From assembly GCA_033391075.1 (NCBI GenBank), contig JAWPMV010000005.1, positions 1-64,000 of the forward strand: DNA of 64,000 bases. Direction: 5' to 3'. Position numbers and translations under genes: made by a program. The notes under the pieces were generated by a model, which was given only the letters and a program-made list of their open reading frames with translations, searched no databases and had not been told where the DNA came from. Shown one piece after another: positions 38,051 to 46,732 of the stretch. The stretch comes from Bacteroidia bacterium (GTDB lineage Bacteria; Bacteroidota; Bacteroidia; J057). How positions within the stretch are numbered: the first letter of the stretch is position 1; every line of letters begins with the position of its first letter.

Positions 38051-38137
38051 AGTTTCTTAAATAATTTGAGCTAATATCGAATAAATCGAGCAAGTTTACT
38101 AACTTGATTTCCCTCTTAAAACCTCAAAAACTACTGC

Positions 38138-39853
38138 ATGCAGATCATAGAAAATTCTCAAGAGTATGATGCCATAATAGTTGGCTCGGGCGCAGGTGGG
38201 GGCATGGCTACTCATATGCTTGCCAATGCCGGCTTAAAAGTGGCGGTTGTAGAAGCTGGCCCTTATTTCGATCCCAAAGATGAAGAAACGCGAACCCAGT
38301 TAAAATGGCCCTGGGAATCTCCTCGCAGAGGTGCCAGTACGAATCGGGCCTTTGGCGATTACGATATGTCCTGGGGAGATTGGAAAGTTGATGGGGAGCC
38401 TTATACCCATGAAGAAGGCACAAAATTTATGTGGTGGCGTTCCCGGATGCTTGGTGGACGTACCAATCACTGGGGGAGAATATCTCTTCGTTTTGGCCCT
38501 ACGGACTTTAAGCACAAAGATGTAGATGGTCTGGGCGATAATTGGCCGATCAGTTATGATGATGTCAAACCTTATTATGACAAACTGGATAAACTGGTAG
38601 GGGTATTCGGTTCCAATGAAGGCCTTCCCAATGACCCGGACGGATTTTTTCTACCCCCACCTAAACCGCGTCTGCACGAACTCTATTATATAAAGGCTGC
38701 CAGAAAAGCTGGAGTGAGGGTTATACCCAGTCGTCTGTCAATTTTGACGAAAAAACTCAATGATGATCGGGGTGTTTGTTTTTACTGTAGCCAATGTGGG
38801 CGTTCCTGTACGCAGTACGCTGACTTTTCTGCCAGTTCTGTTTTTGTCATTCCTGCGAAAAACAGTGGGAGAATAGATCTCTTTACCAATTGCATGGTCA
38901 AATCGGTAATGACAGATTCAGAAGGGCGCGCAACGGGGGTTTCTTATATCAATAAAAATGACCGTCGTGAATATCAGTTGAAAGGCAGAACGGTAGTACT
39001 AGGAGCTTCAGCTTGTAGTTCTGCTCGTATCCTGATGAATTCGAAAAGTAGCCAGCATCCCAATGGATTGGGAAATAGCAGTGATGTAGTAGGACGTTAT
39101 CTGCATGATTCTACTGGAGGAGGGCGTGCAGCTTTTGTACCTCAATTGATGAATCGTAAAACCTACAATGAAGATGGAGTAGGAGGTATGCATGTATATT
39201 CGCCCTGGTGGCTGGATAATAAGAAACTGGATTTCCCAAGAGGATACCATATTGAGATTTGGGGAGGAATGGGAATGCCTAGTTATGGTTTTGGTTTTAA
39301 TCATACGGAATTCAATAAATATATCGGAGGCGATATTGGAGGCTATGGCGACAAGCTTCGAGAAGATGCCAAGCGTTTTTACGGAGCGGTAATTGGTCTT
39401 TCCGGTAGAGGAGAAGCCATTGCTCGTTATGACAACCGCTGTACGATTGACCCCAATGTGGTCGATCAATGGGGAATACCTGTATTGAAATTTGACTACA
39501 AATGGTCGGATTATGAAAGACTGCAAGCCCGTCATATGCAAAAGACCTTTGAAGAAGTTTTTGATGCTATGGGAGCTCATGTACTGGGAGATACGCCAGG
39601 AAAAGATCAGGATTATGGTCTTTTGGCGCCTGGTCAGATTATCCATGAGGTAGGTACGACCCGTATGGGCGATAATGCGAAAACCTCGGTTACCAATAAA
39701 TACAGCCAACTCCACGATTGTGACAATGTATTTGTGGTGGATGCCGGAGTATTTACTTCACAGGCTGATAAGAATTGTACCTGGACCATTATGGCCCTCT
39801 CTATGCGCACTTCGGAATACATCATTGATCAAATGAAAAAACAGAACATCTAG
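38138..39853 (+). CDS. GMC family sugar/alcohol dehydrogenase, large subunit
   Basis: This 571-aa flavoprotein begins with an ADP-binding loop (GSGAGGGMATHMLANAGL) and has GMC features: RMLGGRTNHWGR, and the C-terminal GTTRMG and NVFVVDAGVFTSQADKN motifs near the active site. A Cys cluster, CFYCSQCGRSC (about residues 209-219), lies in the middle. The next gene, 2 bp later, encodes gluconate 2-dehydrogenase subunit 3-like protein, so this is the catalytic part of a membrane-associated complex that passes electrons to a cytochrome or quinone. Glucoside 3-dehydrogenase is the closest known theme. No own signal peptide is seen; export with the Tat-type small subunit is inferred. Confidence 0.9.
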   Translation: MQIIENSQEYDAIIVGSGAGGGMATHMLANAGLKVAVVEAGPYFDPKDEETRTQLKWPWESPRRGASTNRAFGDYDMSWGDWKVDGEPYTHEEGTKFMWWRSRMLGGRTNHWGRISLRFGPTDFKHKDVDGLGDNWPISYDDVKPYYDKLDKLVGVFGSNEGLPNDPDGFFLPPPKPRLHELYYIKAARKAGVRVIPSRLSILTKKLNDDRGVCFYCSQCGRSCTQYADFSASSVFVIPAKNSGRIDLFTNCMVKSVMTDSEGRATGVSYINKNDRREYQLKGRTVVLGASACSSARILMNSKSSQHPNGLGNSSDVVGRYLHDSTGGGRAAFVPQLMNRKTYNEDGVGGMHVYSPWWLDNKKLDFPRGYHIEIWGGMGMPSYGFGFNHTEFNKYIGGDIGGYGDKLREDAKRFYGAVIGLSGRGEAIARYDNRCTIDPNVVDQWGIPVLKFDYKWSDYERLQARHMQKTFEEVFDAMGAHVLGDTPGKDQDYGLLAPGQIIHEVGTTRMGDNAKTSVTNKYSQLHDCDNVFVVDAGVFTSQADKNCTWTIMALSMRTSEYIIDQMKKQNI

Positions 39854-39855
39854 AT

Positions 39856-40575
39856 ATGGACAGAAGAGAATCTCTTAAAAATATATTGATTGGTACCATA
39901 GCAGGTGCCACGGTCGCAGGTGCAGCCACTTCTTGTGAGAGCCCTGCTGAAGTACAAGAACAGAAAGTCGAGGGAAAGGAAGAATATTACGGACGAACTC
40001 CCAAGGAGATTGAGCATGATAAGAAAGTCATGGCTGAGGTCTTTTTAGTTGAGCATGAATTGGAAACGATAGCCGTTCTGTGTGATATTATCCTTCCTGC
40101 AACTGCAACTGCAGGCTCTGCTACGGATGCAGGTGTTCCTGAATTTATTGAGTTCATTGTCAAAGACCTTCCTAATAATCAATTGCCAATTAGAGGAGGA
40201 TTGATGTGGTTGGATGGAGAATCAAATCTTCGCTTTAACAAACTATTTAAAGCAGCTACTCCTGAAGAACAAATCCAGATTGTGGATGATATCGCCTATC
40301 CTGATCCAGACAATAAAAAGCCAGAAATGGCATATGGAATCAAGTTTTTCAATTTGATGAGAAATCTGACCATGACCGGATACTATACAACCCGTATGGG
40401 AATTGATGATCTGGGGTATAAAGGAAATGTACCGAATGTTTGGAATGGCGTACCTGCAGAGGTTCTGGCTGAACATGAGGTGGACTATGAGCCTGAATGG
40501 ATTGCCAAATGTGTGGATATCACCAAGGCCGGCACCAAGGCAGAATGGGATGAAAAGGGCAACCTAATTACATAA
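39856..40575 (+). CDS. Gluconate 2-dehydrogenase subunit 3 family protein
   Basis: This 239-aa protein starts MDRRESLKNILIGTIAGATV, a Tat-like signal with twin Arg, and has GAATSC that could also be a lipobox. The body matches the small subunit of membrane gluconate/glucoside dehydrogenases, with ELETIAVLCDIILPAT, GVPEFIEFIVKDLP and GIKFFNLMRNLTMTGYYT. Small subunits of this type carry the export signal and help assemble the GMC flavoprotein. It follows the GMC gene by 2 bp and is followed immediately by a strong terminator, so the operon has these two genes only. Confidence 0.9.
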   Translation: MDRRESLKNILIGTIAGATVAGAATSCESPAEVQEQKVEGKEEYYGRTPKEIEHDKKVMAEVFLVEHELETIAVLCDIILPATATAGSATDAGVPEFIEFIVKDLPNNQLPIRGGLMWLDGESNLRFNKLFKAATPEEQIQIVDDIAYPDPDNKKPEMAYGIKFFNLMRNLTMTGYYTTRMGIDDLGYKGNVPNVWNGVPAEVLAEHEVDYEPEWIAKCVDITKAGTKAEWDEKGNLIT

Positions 40576-40615
40576 AAAACGATAGGGGCAGCTGATGAGC
40601 TGTCCCTATCGTTTT
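40576..40615 (+). terminator. Strong terminator after the GMC operon
   Basis: An 18-bp stem with one G-T pair starts directly after the TAA: AAAACGATAGGGGCAGCT pairs with AGCTGTCCCTATCGTTTT around the loop GATG. The 3' arm ends in TTTT. Confidence 0.9.
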
Positions 40616-40688
40616 GATTAAAGGCGAACTGGCTAAGTTGCTTTATTTCAATAATTTGTAATATCCTATTTGTCCCAGTACTTGAATC

Positions 40689-41633
40689 CTAATACTTCTC
40701 AAACCAGACTTTCTTCCGTTTATAATCCATACTGAGTTTGTAGTTCTTAAGAATCCCATTTCCCATATTCCCGGCCCGTATTTCCATAGGGACTTGAGAT
40801 TTTTTGCTTTCCAGGTCTGCAAAGATGGTTTTCTCCTCAGGGATCTTCCAGTCTTGCAGTAACAGAGAATGCGCAGCCAGACTTTTCACTTTTTTTTCTC
40901 CTCCATATCCCAGACTAGTTTTCCCTGGCAAGTCCTTTAGTTGTCTTTCCAGTTTGAGTTCCCTTACTGCTTCTGTATAAAGGGTAAGGGATTGATTATA
41001 GCCTGTATCAAGGGTTACCCGTATTTTTTTACCATTTATTATCAATTCGTCGATCAAGGGAAAGCTGCCTTCATCAATAAATTGGAGATTCATGGCCAAA
41101 ACTCCTTTTTCACCAGCTGAATAAAGCTCATGATCTGCAGGAAAGAAGTGAATCTCTTTCTTCCTATAGTCAATTTGAAAAGCATTATCGCGTAGGAAAT
41201 TATGTCCTAATATGCCATGAATCGGCATTCCCATTTTTTGTGAGATGGGCTTTAGGTCCAGACCCAGAAAAAATTTGCGACTTGCTGGCATATCTCCCAG
41301 TCGAAGTTTAAGGGGGGCTGGTAAACTTATTTCTATGGGTTGATTTTCTCCTACTTCCTGCTTTCCCAATGAAAACTGAACAAAGCTCAGTCTTTCTGCC
41401 AACTCTTTATCTATCACACTGGGATCTGTACCGGTATCGAGGATAAAATTATAGGGACCAATGCCTTTCAAATATGCCTCTACGATAATGACATCTCTTT
41501 CAAAATTGAAAGAAAGGCTATGTGTTTTGTCAATGTTTGTTGTACCGGGTAAATGAAGGACAATCAGGATAAGGATGACCAGTAAATTGATTCCCAGGAG
41601 GAATCCCAATAGTTTGACGATCTTCAATAGCAT
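40689..41633 (-). CDS. Membrane-anchored two-lobe aspartic peptidase-like protein
   Basis: The 314-aa protein has an N-terminal membrane helix (about 5-27) and two aspartic protease motifs, LDTGTDPSVID (about residue 61-71) and LDTGYNQSLTL (about 189-199). Hydrophobic flap-like segments precede each. This is the retropepsin-like single-chain arrangement found in Bacteroidota and related to the pepsin fold, with both catalytic Asp residues intact. It is expected to face the periplasm. No peptide substrate is known. It stands alone on the minus strand. Confidence 0.75.
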   Translation of the reverse strand: MLLKIVKLLGFLLGINLLVILILIVLHLPGTTNIDKTHSLSFNFERDVIIVEAYLKGIGPYNFILDTGTDPSVIDKELAERLSFVQFSLGKQEVGENQPIEISLPAPLKLRLGDMPASRKFFLGLDLKPISQKMGMPIHGILGHNFLRDNAFQIDYRKKEIHFFPADHELYSAGEKGVLAMNLQFIDEGSFPLIDELIINGKKIRVTLDTGYNQSLTLYTEAVRELKLERQLKDLPGKTSLGYGGEKKVKSLAAHSLLLQDWKIPEEKTIFADLESKKSQVPMEIRAGNMGNGILKNYKLSMDYKRKKVWFEKY

Positions 41634-41769
41634 ATAGCTGGTTTACCAGCTAAGATGAAAAAGACAGCCAAATAGTTGCATGAAAGAAAAAATCCACCTG
41701 CCAGAAGCAGACGGATTTGATATTTTTCTCCCAATAGGGAAATCCTTTATTCAAGCTAAAAATGGAAAC

Positions 41770-42036
41770 TTAGGTAGCTTTCTTAAGCAGTCCCGCTACA
41801 AAAAGTAATACGACAGCTCCTCCCACTGCTGTGAGGATACTTGGGACACTGAGGCCACCGGTTTGTGCGCCAGCTATTCCCAATTGAGGAGCTAGCCAAC
41901 CCCCAAGAAAACTACCGAGGATACCGACGATGATATTTCCAATCGTACCAAATCCACGTCCTTTCATGATCTGTCCGGCTAACCAGCCTGCGACGGCGCC
42001 TAAGACAAGCCAGATTACTAAACTAGTGAGATCCAT
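41770..42036 (-). CDS. GlsB/YeaQ/YmgE family membrane protein
   Basis: This 88-aa hydrophobic protein has three membrane segments and the family signatures GAVAGWLAGQIMKGRGFG and GNIIVGILGSFLGGW. Members are stress-associated inner-membrane proteins of unknown mechanism, formerly called transglycosylase-associated proteins. Length and pattern are normal for the family. It lies on the opposite strand from the S9 peptidase, 214 bp apart, and 136 bp upstream of the aspartic peptidase gene on its own strand. Confidence 0.92.
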   Translation of the reverse strand: MDLTSLVIWLVLGAVAGWLAGQIMKGRGFGTIGNIIVGILGSFLGGWLAPQLGIAGAQTGGLSVPSILTAVGGAVVLLFVAGLLKKAT

Positions 42037-42250
42037 GATGTTAAAATTTAGAGTTAGAAGGTGTAGAGCATTCCAAAGGCTAATTATAAATTATCCATTT
42101 AGAGCGGAATAAAAAATTTTGTTTGGCTTTTTCGAATAAAAATTTTCGATGATCTGAGCTACTTCATAGACAAAGAATGCTGTGTCTCTGGATTCTTGTT
42201 CCCATTTTGCAGGATCAATTTAATCGAGATCAACATCTAATCTATTTGCT

Positions 42251-44746
42251 ATGCGTTCACTCCTAAGCATAATATGCCTGCTGGGCTTGATGGCCTCAGC
42301 TACGGCACAAAACACGCCCATAAACAAGGCTAATTATTCTCTGGCAGCCAGATTTTCACCTGATAATCTGAAGAGAATGGTTTTTTCAACCTCTGTAGAT
42401 CCCCATTGGCTAAAGAATAGCAATCGCTTCTGGTACACTTATGAAACCAGTGACGGGAAATTCTACTATATCGTTGATCCGGCCAGAAGGAGCAAAACCC
42501 AAATGTTCGACCGGGATGAGCTAGCTGCAGAAATGACTCGTCTTACGGGAGATCCTTTTGACGGCAAACACCTGAATATCGAGAAGTTGAAATTCATCAA
42601 AAATGAAACCCATATCATGTTTGAGGTGAAAAGTAAGTTGGTGGAAGTAGAAGCGGAAGAAGAAGGTGACTCTCAGGATAGCGATAAGCGCAAGAACAAA
42701 AAGAAAAAGATGGAGGCCAAGGTCTGGTATTTTGAATACAATCTGGGCAATGGGGAACTGCGTTTGCTGGATGATTATGAAAAACCCAAAAAGGATCAGA
42801 GCTGGGCTTCTATCTCACCCGATAGTTCTATCGTCCTTTTTGGCCGTAAGCATAATCTCTATTGGATGGATATGGAGAACTACCTGAAGGCGAAAAAAGA
42901 TGAGAAAGACACCACAATTGTAGAAAATCAGTGGACAGAGGATGGAGAAATGTACTACAGTTATTCCCGCGCTGGTAGAGGGCAGACCAATGTAGACCTG
43001 GAGAAGAACAAAGATAAAAGACAAAGGGTATTTGTGAGCTGGTCCCACGATAGCAAGAAGTTTGCTATGGTTCGGACAGATAGCCGAGACGTAAAACCGC
43101 TTTGGGTGATCAATTCAACTGCTAATCCCAGACCTACACTCGAAACCTATAAATACCATATGCCCGGAGAGAAAGAAGCAGCTAAGTCTGAGCTTTTGGT
43201 CTTCGATCTTGCGAGTAAGGGCATTCAGAAAATTGATACAGATACTTTCCCTGATCAACAATTAGGACTTCTATATGCACCTCGCTTAAAGAAAAATCGG
43301 GATGATGAGCAAAGACCTGCTCTATGGCTTTCCTCAAGCTCGGATAAAATCTACTTTGCCCGTACAAGCCGTGATCTTAAGCGCATTGATATTTGTGTAG
43401 GAAATACTTCCGATGGAGAAAGTGAAGTAGTAGTAGAAGAAAGACTCAATACCTATGTAGAGATGACAACTCCTGCTTTGGTCAATGATGGAGAAGAACT
43501 CATACAATGGTCCGAGAGAGATGGCTGGGCGCATCTGTATTTATATAATGGAAATGGAGAGTTGAAAAACCAAATCACCCGCGGCCCCTGGCATGTAGAG
43601 AGTATTGAAGGAGTAGATGAAGCAAATCGTTGGGTGTATTTCCGGGCAAACGGAAGAGAACAAGGAGAGGATCCTTATTATCAGCATTTGTATCGTGTCA
43701 ATTTTGACGGAAGTGGTTTGAGGCTTCTCAATAAAGGGAATTTCGATAGCCGGGTGAGTTTGAATGATGAGGAGAGCTATTTCGTCAGTAATTATTCCCG
43801 GGTAAATACAGTTCCCCAATCGGATCTTTTCGACAGAAGCGGAAATAAAATCATGTCTCTGGAGAGCGCAGACTTTTCTATGCTATTTGAAGCAGGATAT
43901 AAATTCCCGGAACCTTTCAAAGCAAAGGCGGGAGATGGAATCACGGATATTTATGGGGTGATGTACAAGCCTTTTGATTTTGACAGTACCAAACTCTATC
44001 CTCTGATTGAGTACGTTTATCCTGGTCCACAGACGGAAGCTGTCAATAAAGCATTCTCATCACGAATGAACCGTACCGACCGCATGGCTCAGCTTGGTTT
44101 TATCGTCATCACTTTGGGTAATAGAGGAGGGCATCCGGATCGCAGCAAGTGGTACCATAATTATGGCTATGGCAACCTGCGAGACTATGGTTTGGAGGAT
44201 AAAAAGGTAGTAGCAGAACAAATCGCCTATCGCCATGACTATATCGACATTAATAAGGTCGGAATCTTTGGCCACTCCGGAGGAGGTTTTATGTCCACAG
44301 CGGCTATGCTGGTATATCCGGACTTCTTTAAGGTAGCTGTATCATCCTCCGGTAATCACGACAATGCTGTTTACAATCGCTGGTGGAGTGAAAAGCACCA
44401 TGGAGTGAAAGAAATTACCGATGATGAAGGCAATGTCAGTTTCAAATACGACATCGACAAGAATCCAGAGTTAGCCAAAAACCTCAAAGGAAAATTGATG
44501 ATCACGACTGGGGATATCGATAATAATGTTCATCCGGCCGGAACCCTACGCATGGCCCAGGCACTTTTAAAAGCCAATAAAAGATTCGATTATTTTGTCT
44601 TCCCTGCGGCTCGTCATGGCTATGGTAGCATGACGGAGTATTTTTTCTGGTTAAAGGCAGATTATTTCACCCGACACCTGATGGGAGATAAGACAGAAAG
44701 ACCGACGGATATTTTAGAGATGAATATGGGGAAGCCAAGAAAGTAA
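42251..44746 (+). CDS. S9 family (dipeptidyl-peptidase IV-like) peptidase
   Basis: The 831-aa protein has a signal peptide (about 1-19, ending ATAQ). A beta-propeller N-domain (about 40-560) contains a lysine/glutamate-rich insert (about 132-158). The C-terminal alpha/beta-hydrolase domain carries Ser676 (FGHSGGGFM), Asp757 (DIDNNVHP) and His789 (ARHGYG). This is the S9B/DPP4-like order. The enzyme should release dipeptides or short peptides from protein N-termini in the periplasm. It ends shortly before a perfect 14-bp palindrome shared with the convergent deaminase gene. Confidence 0.92.
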   Translation: MRSLLSIICLLGLMASATAQNTPINKANYSLAARFSPDNLKRMVFSTSVDPHWLKNSNRFWYTYETSDGKFYYIVDPARRSKTQMFDRDELAAEMTRLTGDPFDGKHLNIEKLKFIKNETHIMFEVKSKLVEVEAEEEGDSQDSDKRKNKKKKMEAKVWYFEYNLGNGELRLLDDYEKPKKDQSWASISPDSSIVLFGRKHNLYWMDMENYLKAKKDEKDTTIVENQWTEDGEMYYSYSRAGRGQTNVDLEKNKDKRQRVFVSWSHDSKKFAMVRTDSRDVKPLWVINSTANPRPTLETYKYHMPGEKEAAKSELLVFDLASKGIQKIDTDTFPDQQLGLLYAPRLKKNRDDEQRPALWLSSSSDKIYFARTSRDLKRIDICVGNTSDGESEVVVEERLNTYVEMTTPALVNDGEELIQWSERDGWAHLYLYNGNGELKNQITRGPWHVESIEGVDEANRWVYFRANGREQGEDPYYQHLYRVNFDGSGLRLLNKGNFDSRVSLNDEESYFVSNYSRVNTVPQSDLFDRSGNKIMSLESADFSMLFEAGYKFPEPFKAKAGDGITDIYGVMYKPFDFDSTKLYPLIEYVYPGPQTEAVNKAFSSRMNRTDRMAQLGFIVITLGNRGGHPDRSKWYHNYGYGNLRDYGLEDKKVVAEQIAYRHDYIDINKVGIFGHSGGGFMSTAAMLVYPDFFKVAVSSSGNHDNAVYNRWWSEKHHGVKEITDDEGNVSFKYDIDKNPELAKNLKGKLMITTGDIDNNVHPAGTLRMAQALLKANKRFDYFVFPAARHGYGSMTEYFFWLKADYFTRHLMGDKTERPTDILEMNMGKPRK

Positions 44747-44758
44747 GGATGTGCTCAT

Positions 44759-44806
44759 GTGTTCTTGTGTTCAGGTTTTTTATGAAAATCGGGAACACAA
44801 GAACAC
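44759..44806. repeat. GTGTT-rich palindrome C, between convergent genes
   Basis: GTGTTCTTGTGTTC (44759-44772) is exactly complementary to GAACACAAGAACAC (44793-44806), with a 20-nt loop. Imperfect pairing extends outward on both sides. It lies between the convergent S9 peptidase and deaminase genes, so a bidirectional terminator is possible. The arms use the same GTGTT vocabulary as palindromes A and B. Confidence 0.75.
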
Positions 44807-44832
44807 GAGAACACCTCCAAAAACCTACGGTT

Positions 44833-45453
44833 TTATCTTATCTGCCCATCCAAACTCTCCTTATTTAAATCCATGATCTCTCCTGCGATTTGTAGGAGGG
44901 CAGGGGAGGCTTTGGCGCGTGAAAGATTGTGTCGTTTTGCGACAGATCGAAAGAAAGGAGGCATATGCTCTACATATCTCTGCATACCACCCAGATCGTC
45001 TTCCGCCGCGTAATGGATGCCTTTGATTTCGGAGTAAAGCAAGCGGGTGAAACACATCGGGCAGGGTTCCAGAGAGGAAAAGAGTCGGAGGCCGTTATCC
45101 TTATTTTCCAAAGGTCCACTGAGGTGGGATTCCCATTCATTGAGAACCACCATTTCAGCATGCAGGTCTGAGCGATAGTCGGGCTTGAAGCTGTGATTGT
45201 GGCCTTGTATGAGAATATCTCCTTTTTCGTCTACCAGTATTGCTCCAACTCCAAAATTGCCTTCAGATACCCCGAAAAGTGCTTCTACGCAACTGAGCCA
45301 AACATAAGAATCGTCTTCCAGCTGCCAGTTACTCTCCCAGTCCAGCAATAGAGCTCTCTTTTCCTCAATTCCCGGATAGCTAAGTGGAAGGGCTTCCAGG
45401 ATTTCCCTTCCTCTACTTTGTATTTCTTCTTTCCTCAGGATTGGTTTTATCAT
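44833..45453 (-). CDS. Cytidine/nucleoside deaminase family protein
   Basis: The 206-aa protein has the zinc deaminase signature: HAEMVVLNEWE (His and catalytic Glu, about residue 98-100) and SLEPCPMCFTRLL (two Cys ligands, about 129-132). The core FGVGAILVDEKGDIL is typical of the CMP/dCMP deaminase fold. About 60 N-terminal and 40 C-terminal residues are extra to the minimal domain. Substrates of relatives include cytidine, guanine and tRNA adenosine; no choice can be made here. It is divergent from pobA, with 42 bp between start codons. Confidence 0.85.
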   Translation of the reverse strand: MIKPILRKEEIQSRGREILEALPLSYPGIEEKRALLLDWESNWQLEDDSYVWLSCVEALFGVSEGNFGVGAILVDEKGDILIQGHNHSFKPDYRSDLHAEMVVLNEWESHLSGPLENKDNGLRLFSSLEPCPMCFTRLLYSEIKGIHYAAEDDLGGMQRYVEHMPPFFRSVAKRHNLSRAKASPALLQIAGEIMDLNKESLDGQIR

Positions 45454-45495
45454 GCCTGTATTTTTTGTAAATATATCTCTGAAGGAATTAAGAAC

Positions 45496-46668
45496 ATGAA
45501 AAAAATTGAGACACAGTTAGGGATAATTGGTGCAGGCCCCGCTGGATTATTATTGGGGCAAATGCTGTATAAGCGGGGAATAGACTCTGTGATCATCGAG
45601 AAAGAGAGCAGGCATACCATCGAAAATCGGGTCCGTGCTGGGGTTTTAGAAGCAAGAGCAGTTAAGACCTTTGTGGATGAGGGAGTGGGGGAGCGTTTGC
45701 TCAAAGACCGAATGCTTCATAAAGGGATAAGTATTGCTTTTAATGGGAGTCTTAAACAGCTTGATTTTGAATCACTTGAAGGAGAAGGTGTTAGCCTCTA
45801 TGGCCAGCGCTACATTTCCCGAGATATGATAGAAGTAAGGCTGAAAAATGGACAGGAAACATATTTTTCAGCAGAGGCAAAAGAGCTAAGGGGCTTGGAA
45901 GATGGAAAGGCTGAAATTGTATTCGAAAAGGAAGGCGAAGAGCATCTGCTTATCTGCGATTTTATTGCGGGTTGTGATAGCTATGAGGGAATAGGGCAGG
46001 CGAGCATCCCTCAAAAACTCAAAAATCCGCAAAAATACCTCTATCCTTATGGATGGCTCGCTTTATTGGTTGAGGCTGCCCCAAGTTTTGATCAGGTCCT
46101 ATATGCTCATCATCCGCGAGGATTTGCCCTGGCGAGTATGAGAAGTCCTGAGCTGTGTCGATATTATCTCCAATGCGATCCCGGGGAAGATCCTAATCAC
46201 AGAAGTGAGGAGGAAATTTGGGAGGAATTGGAACTACGAATCGGTCGGCCGCTGAATCGGGGAAAGATGCTAAGTAGGGCGGTTACTCCTATGCGTAATG
46301 AGTATGATACCTGCATGAGTTTTGGAAGACTTTTTCTGGCAGGGGATGCTGCACATATTGTTCCTCCTACAGGTGCAAAAGGATTAAATCTGGCTATCGG
46401 AGATGTGCGGGTGCTGGCAAAAGGCCTGGAAGATTATTATACACGGGGAGATAAGGAACTTCTTGATAACTATGCAGAGATCTGTTTAGATCGAATCCTG
46501 AAAGTACAAAGCTTTTCCTGGTGGATGACGAATATCTTTCATATTGGGAAAGGGCATTCTTCTTTTGATCTGAGCATGCAAATAGCGTCTCTGAATCATG
46601 TATGTTCTTCGAAAGCAGCCGGAAGAGCTTTTGCAGAAAATTACCTGGGTTTGCCTTATGCCTATTGA
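45496..46668 (+). CDS. pobA: 4-hydroxybenzoate 3-monooxygenase
   Basis: ATG 45496 gives MKKIETQLGIIGAGPAGL and 390 residues, the standard PobA length; the upstream frame extension was rejected. This FAD monooxygenase converts 4-hydroxybenzoate to protocatechuate with NADPH and O2. Signatures are GxGPAG near the N-terminus, NRVRAGVLEARAV, FIAGCDSYEG, HPRGFALASMRS, RYYLQCDPGEDP and LAGDAAHIVPPTGAKGLNLAI, followed by FSWWMT. The AraC-type gene 64 bp downstream on the same strand is a candidate regulator. No protocatechuate ring-cleavage genes are in the window. Confidence 0.93.
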   Translation: MKKIETQLGIIGAGPAGLLLGQMLYKRGIDSVIIEKESRHTIENRVRAGVLEARAVKTFVDEGVGERLLKDRMLHKGISIAFNGSLKQLDFESLEGEGVSLYGQRYISRDMIEVRLKNGQETYFSAEAKELRGLEDGKAEIVFEKEGEEHLLICDFIAGCDSYEGIGQASIPQKLKNPQKYLYPYGWLALLVEAAPSFDQVLYAHHPRGFALASMRSPELCRYYLQCDPGEDPNHRSEEEIWEELELRIGRPLNRGKMLSRAVTPMRNEYDTCMSFGRLFLAGDAAHIVPPTGAKGLNLAIGDVRVLAKGLEDYYTRGDKELLDNYAEICLDRILKVQSFSWWMTNIFHIGKGHSSFDLSMQIASLNHVCSSKAAGRAFAENYLGLPYAY

Positions 46669-46732
46669 GTTTTAGCGAACCTTTTTCCTTTTTCGCAGTC
46701 CTTCAAGGAAGAAAAACAGGGAGCGAACACAC

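Noticed and set aside
39008-39715. A 235-codon open frame on the minus strand
   Set aside because: It is antisense to the well-supported GMC dehydrogenase and shows no domain.
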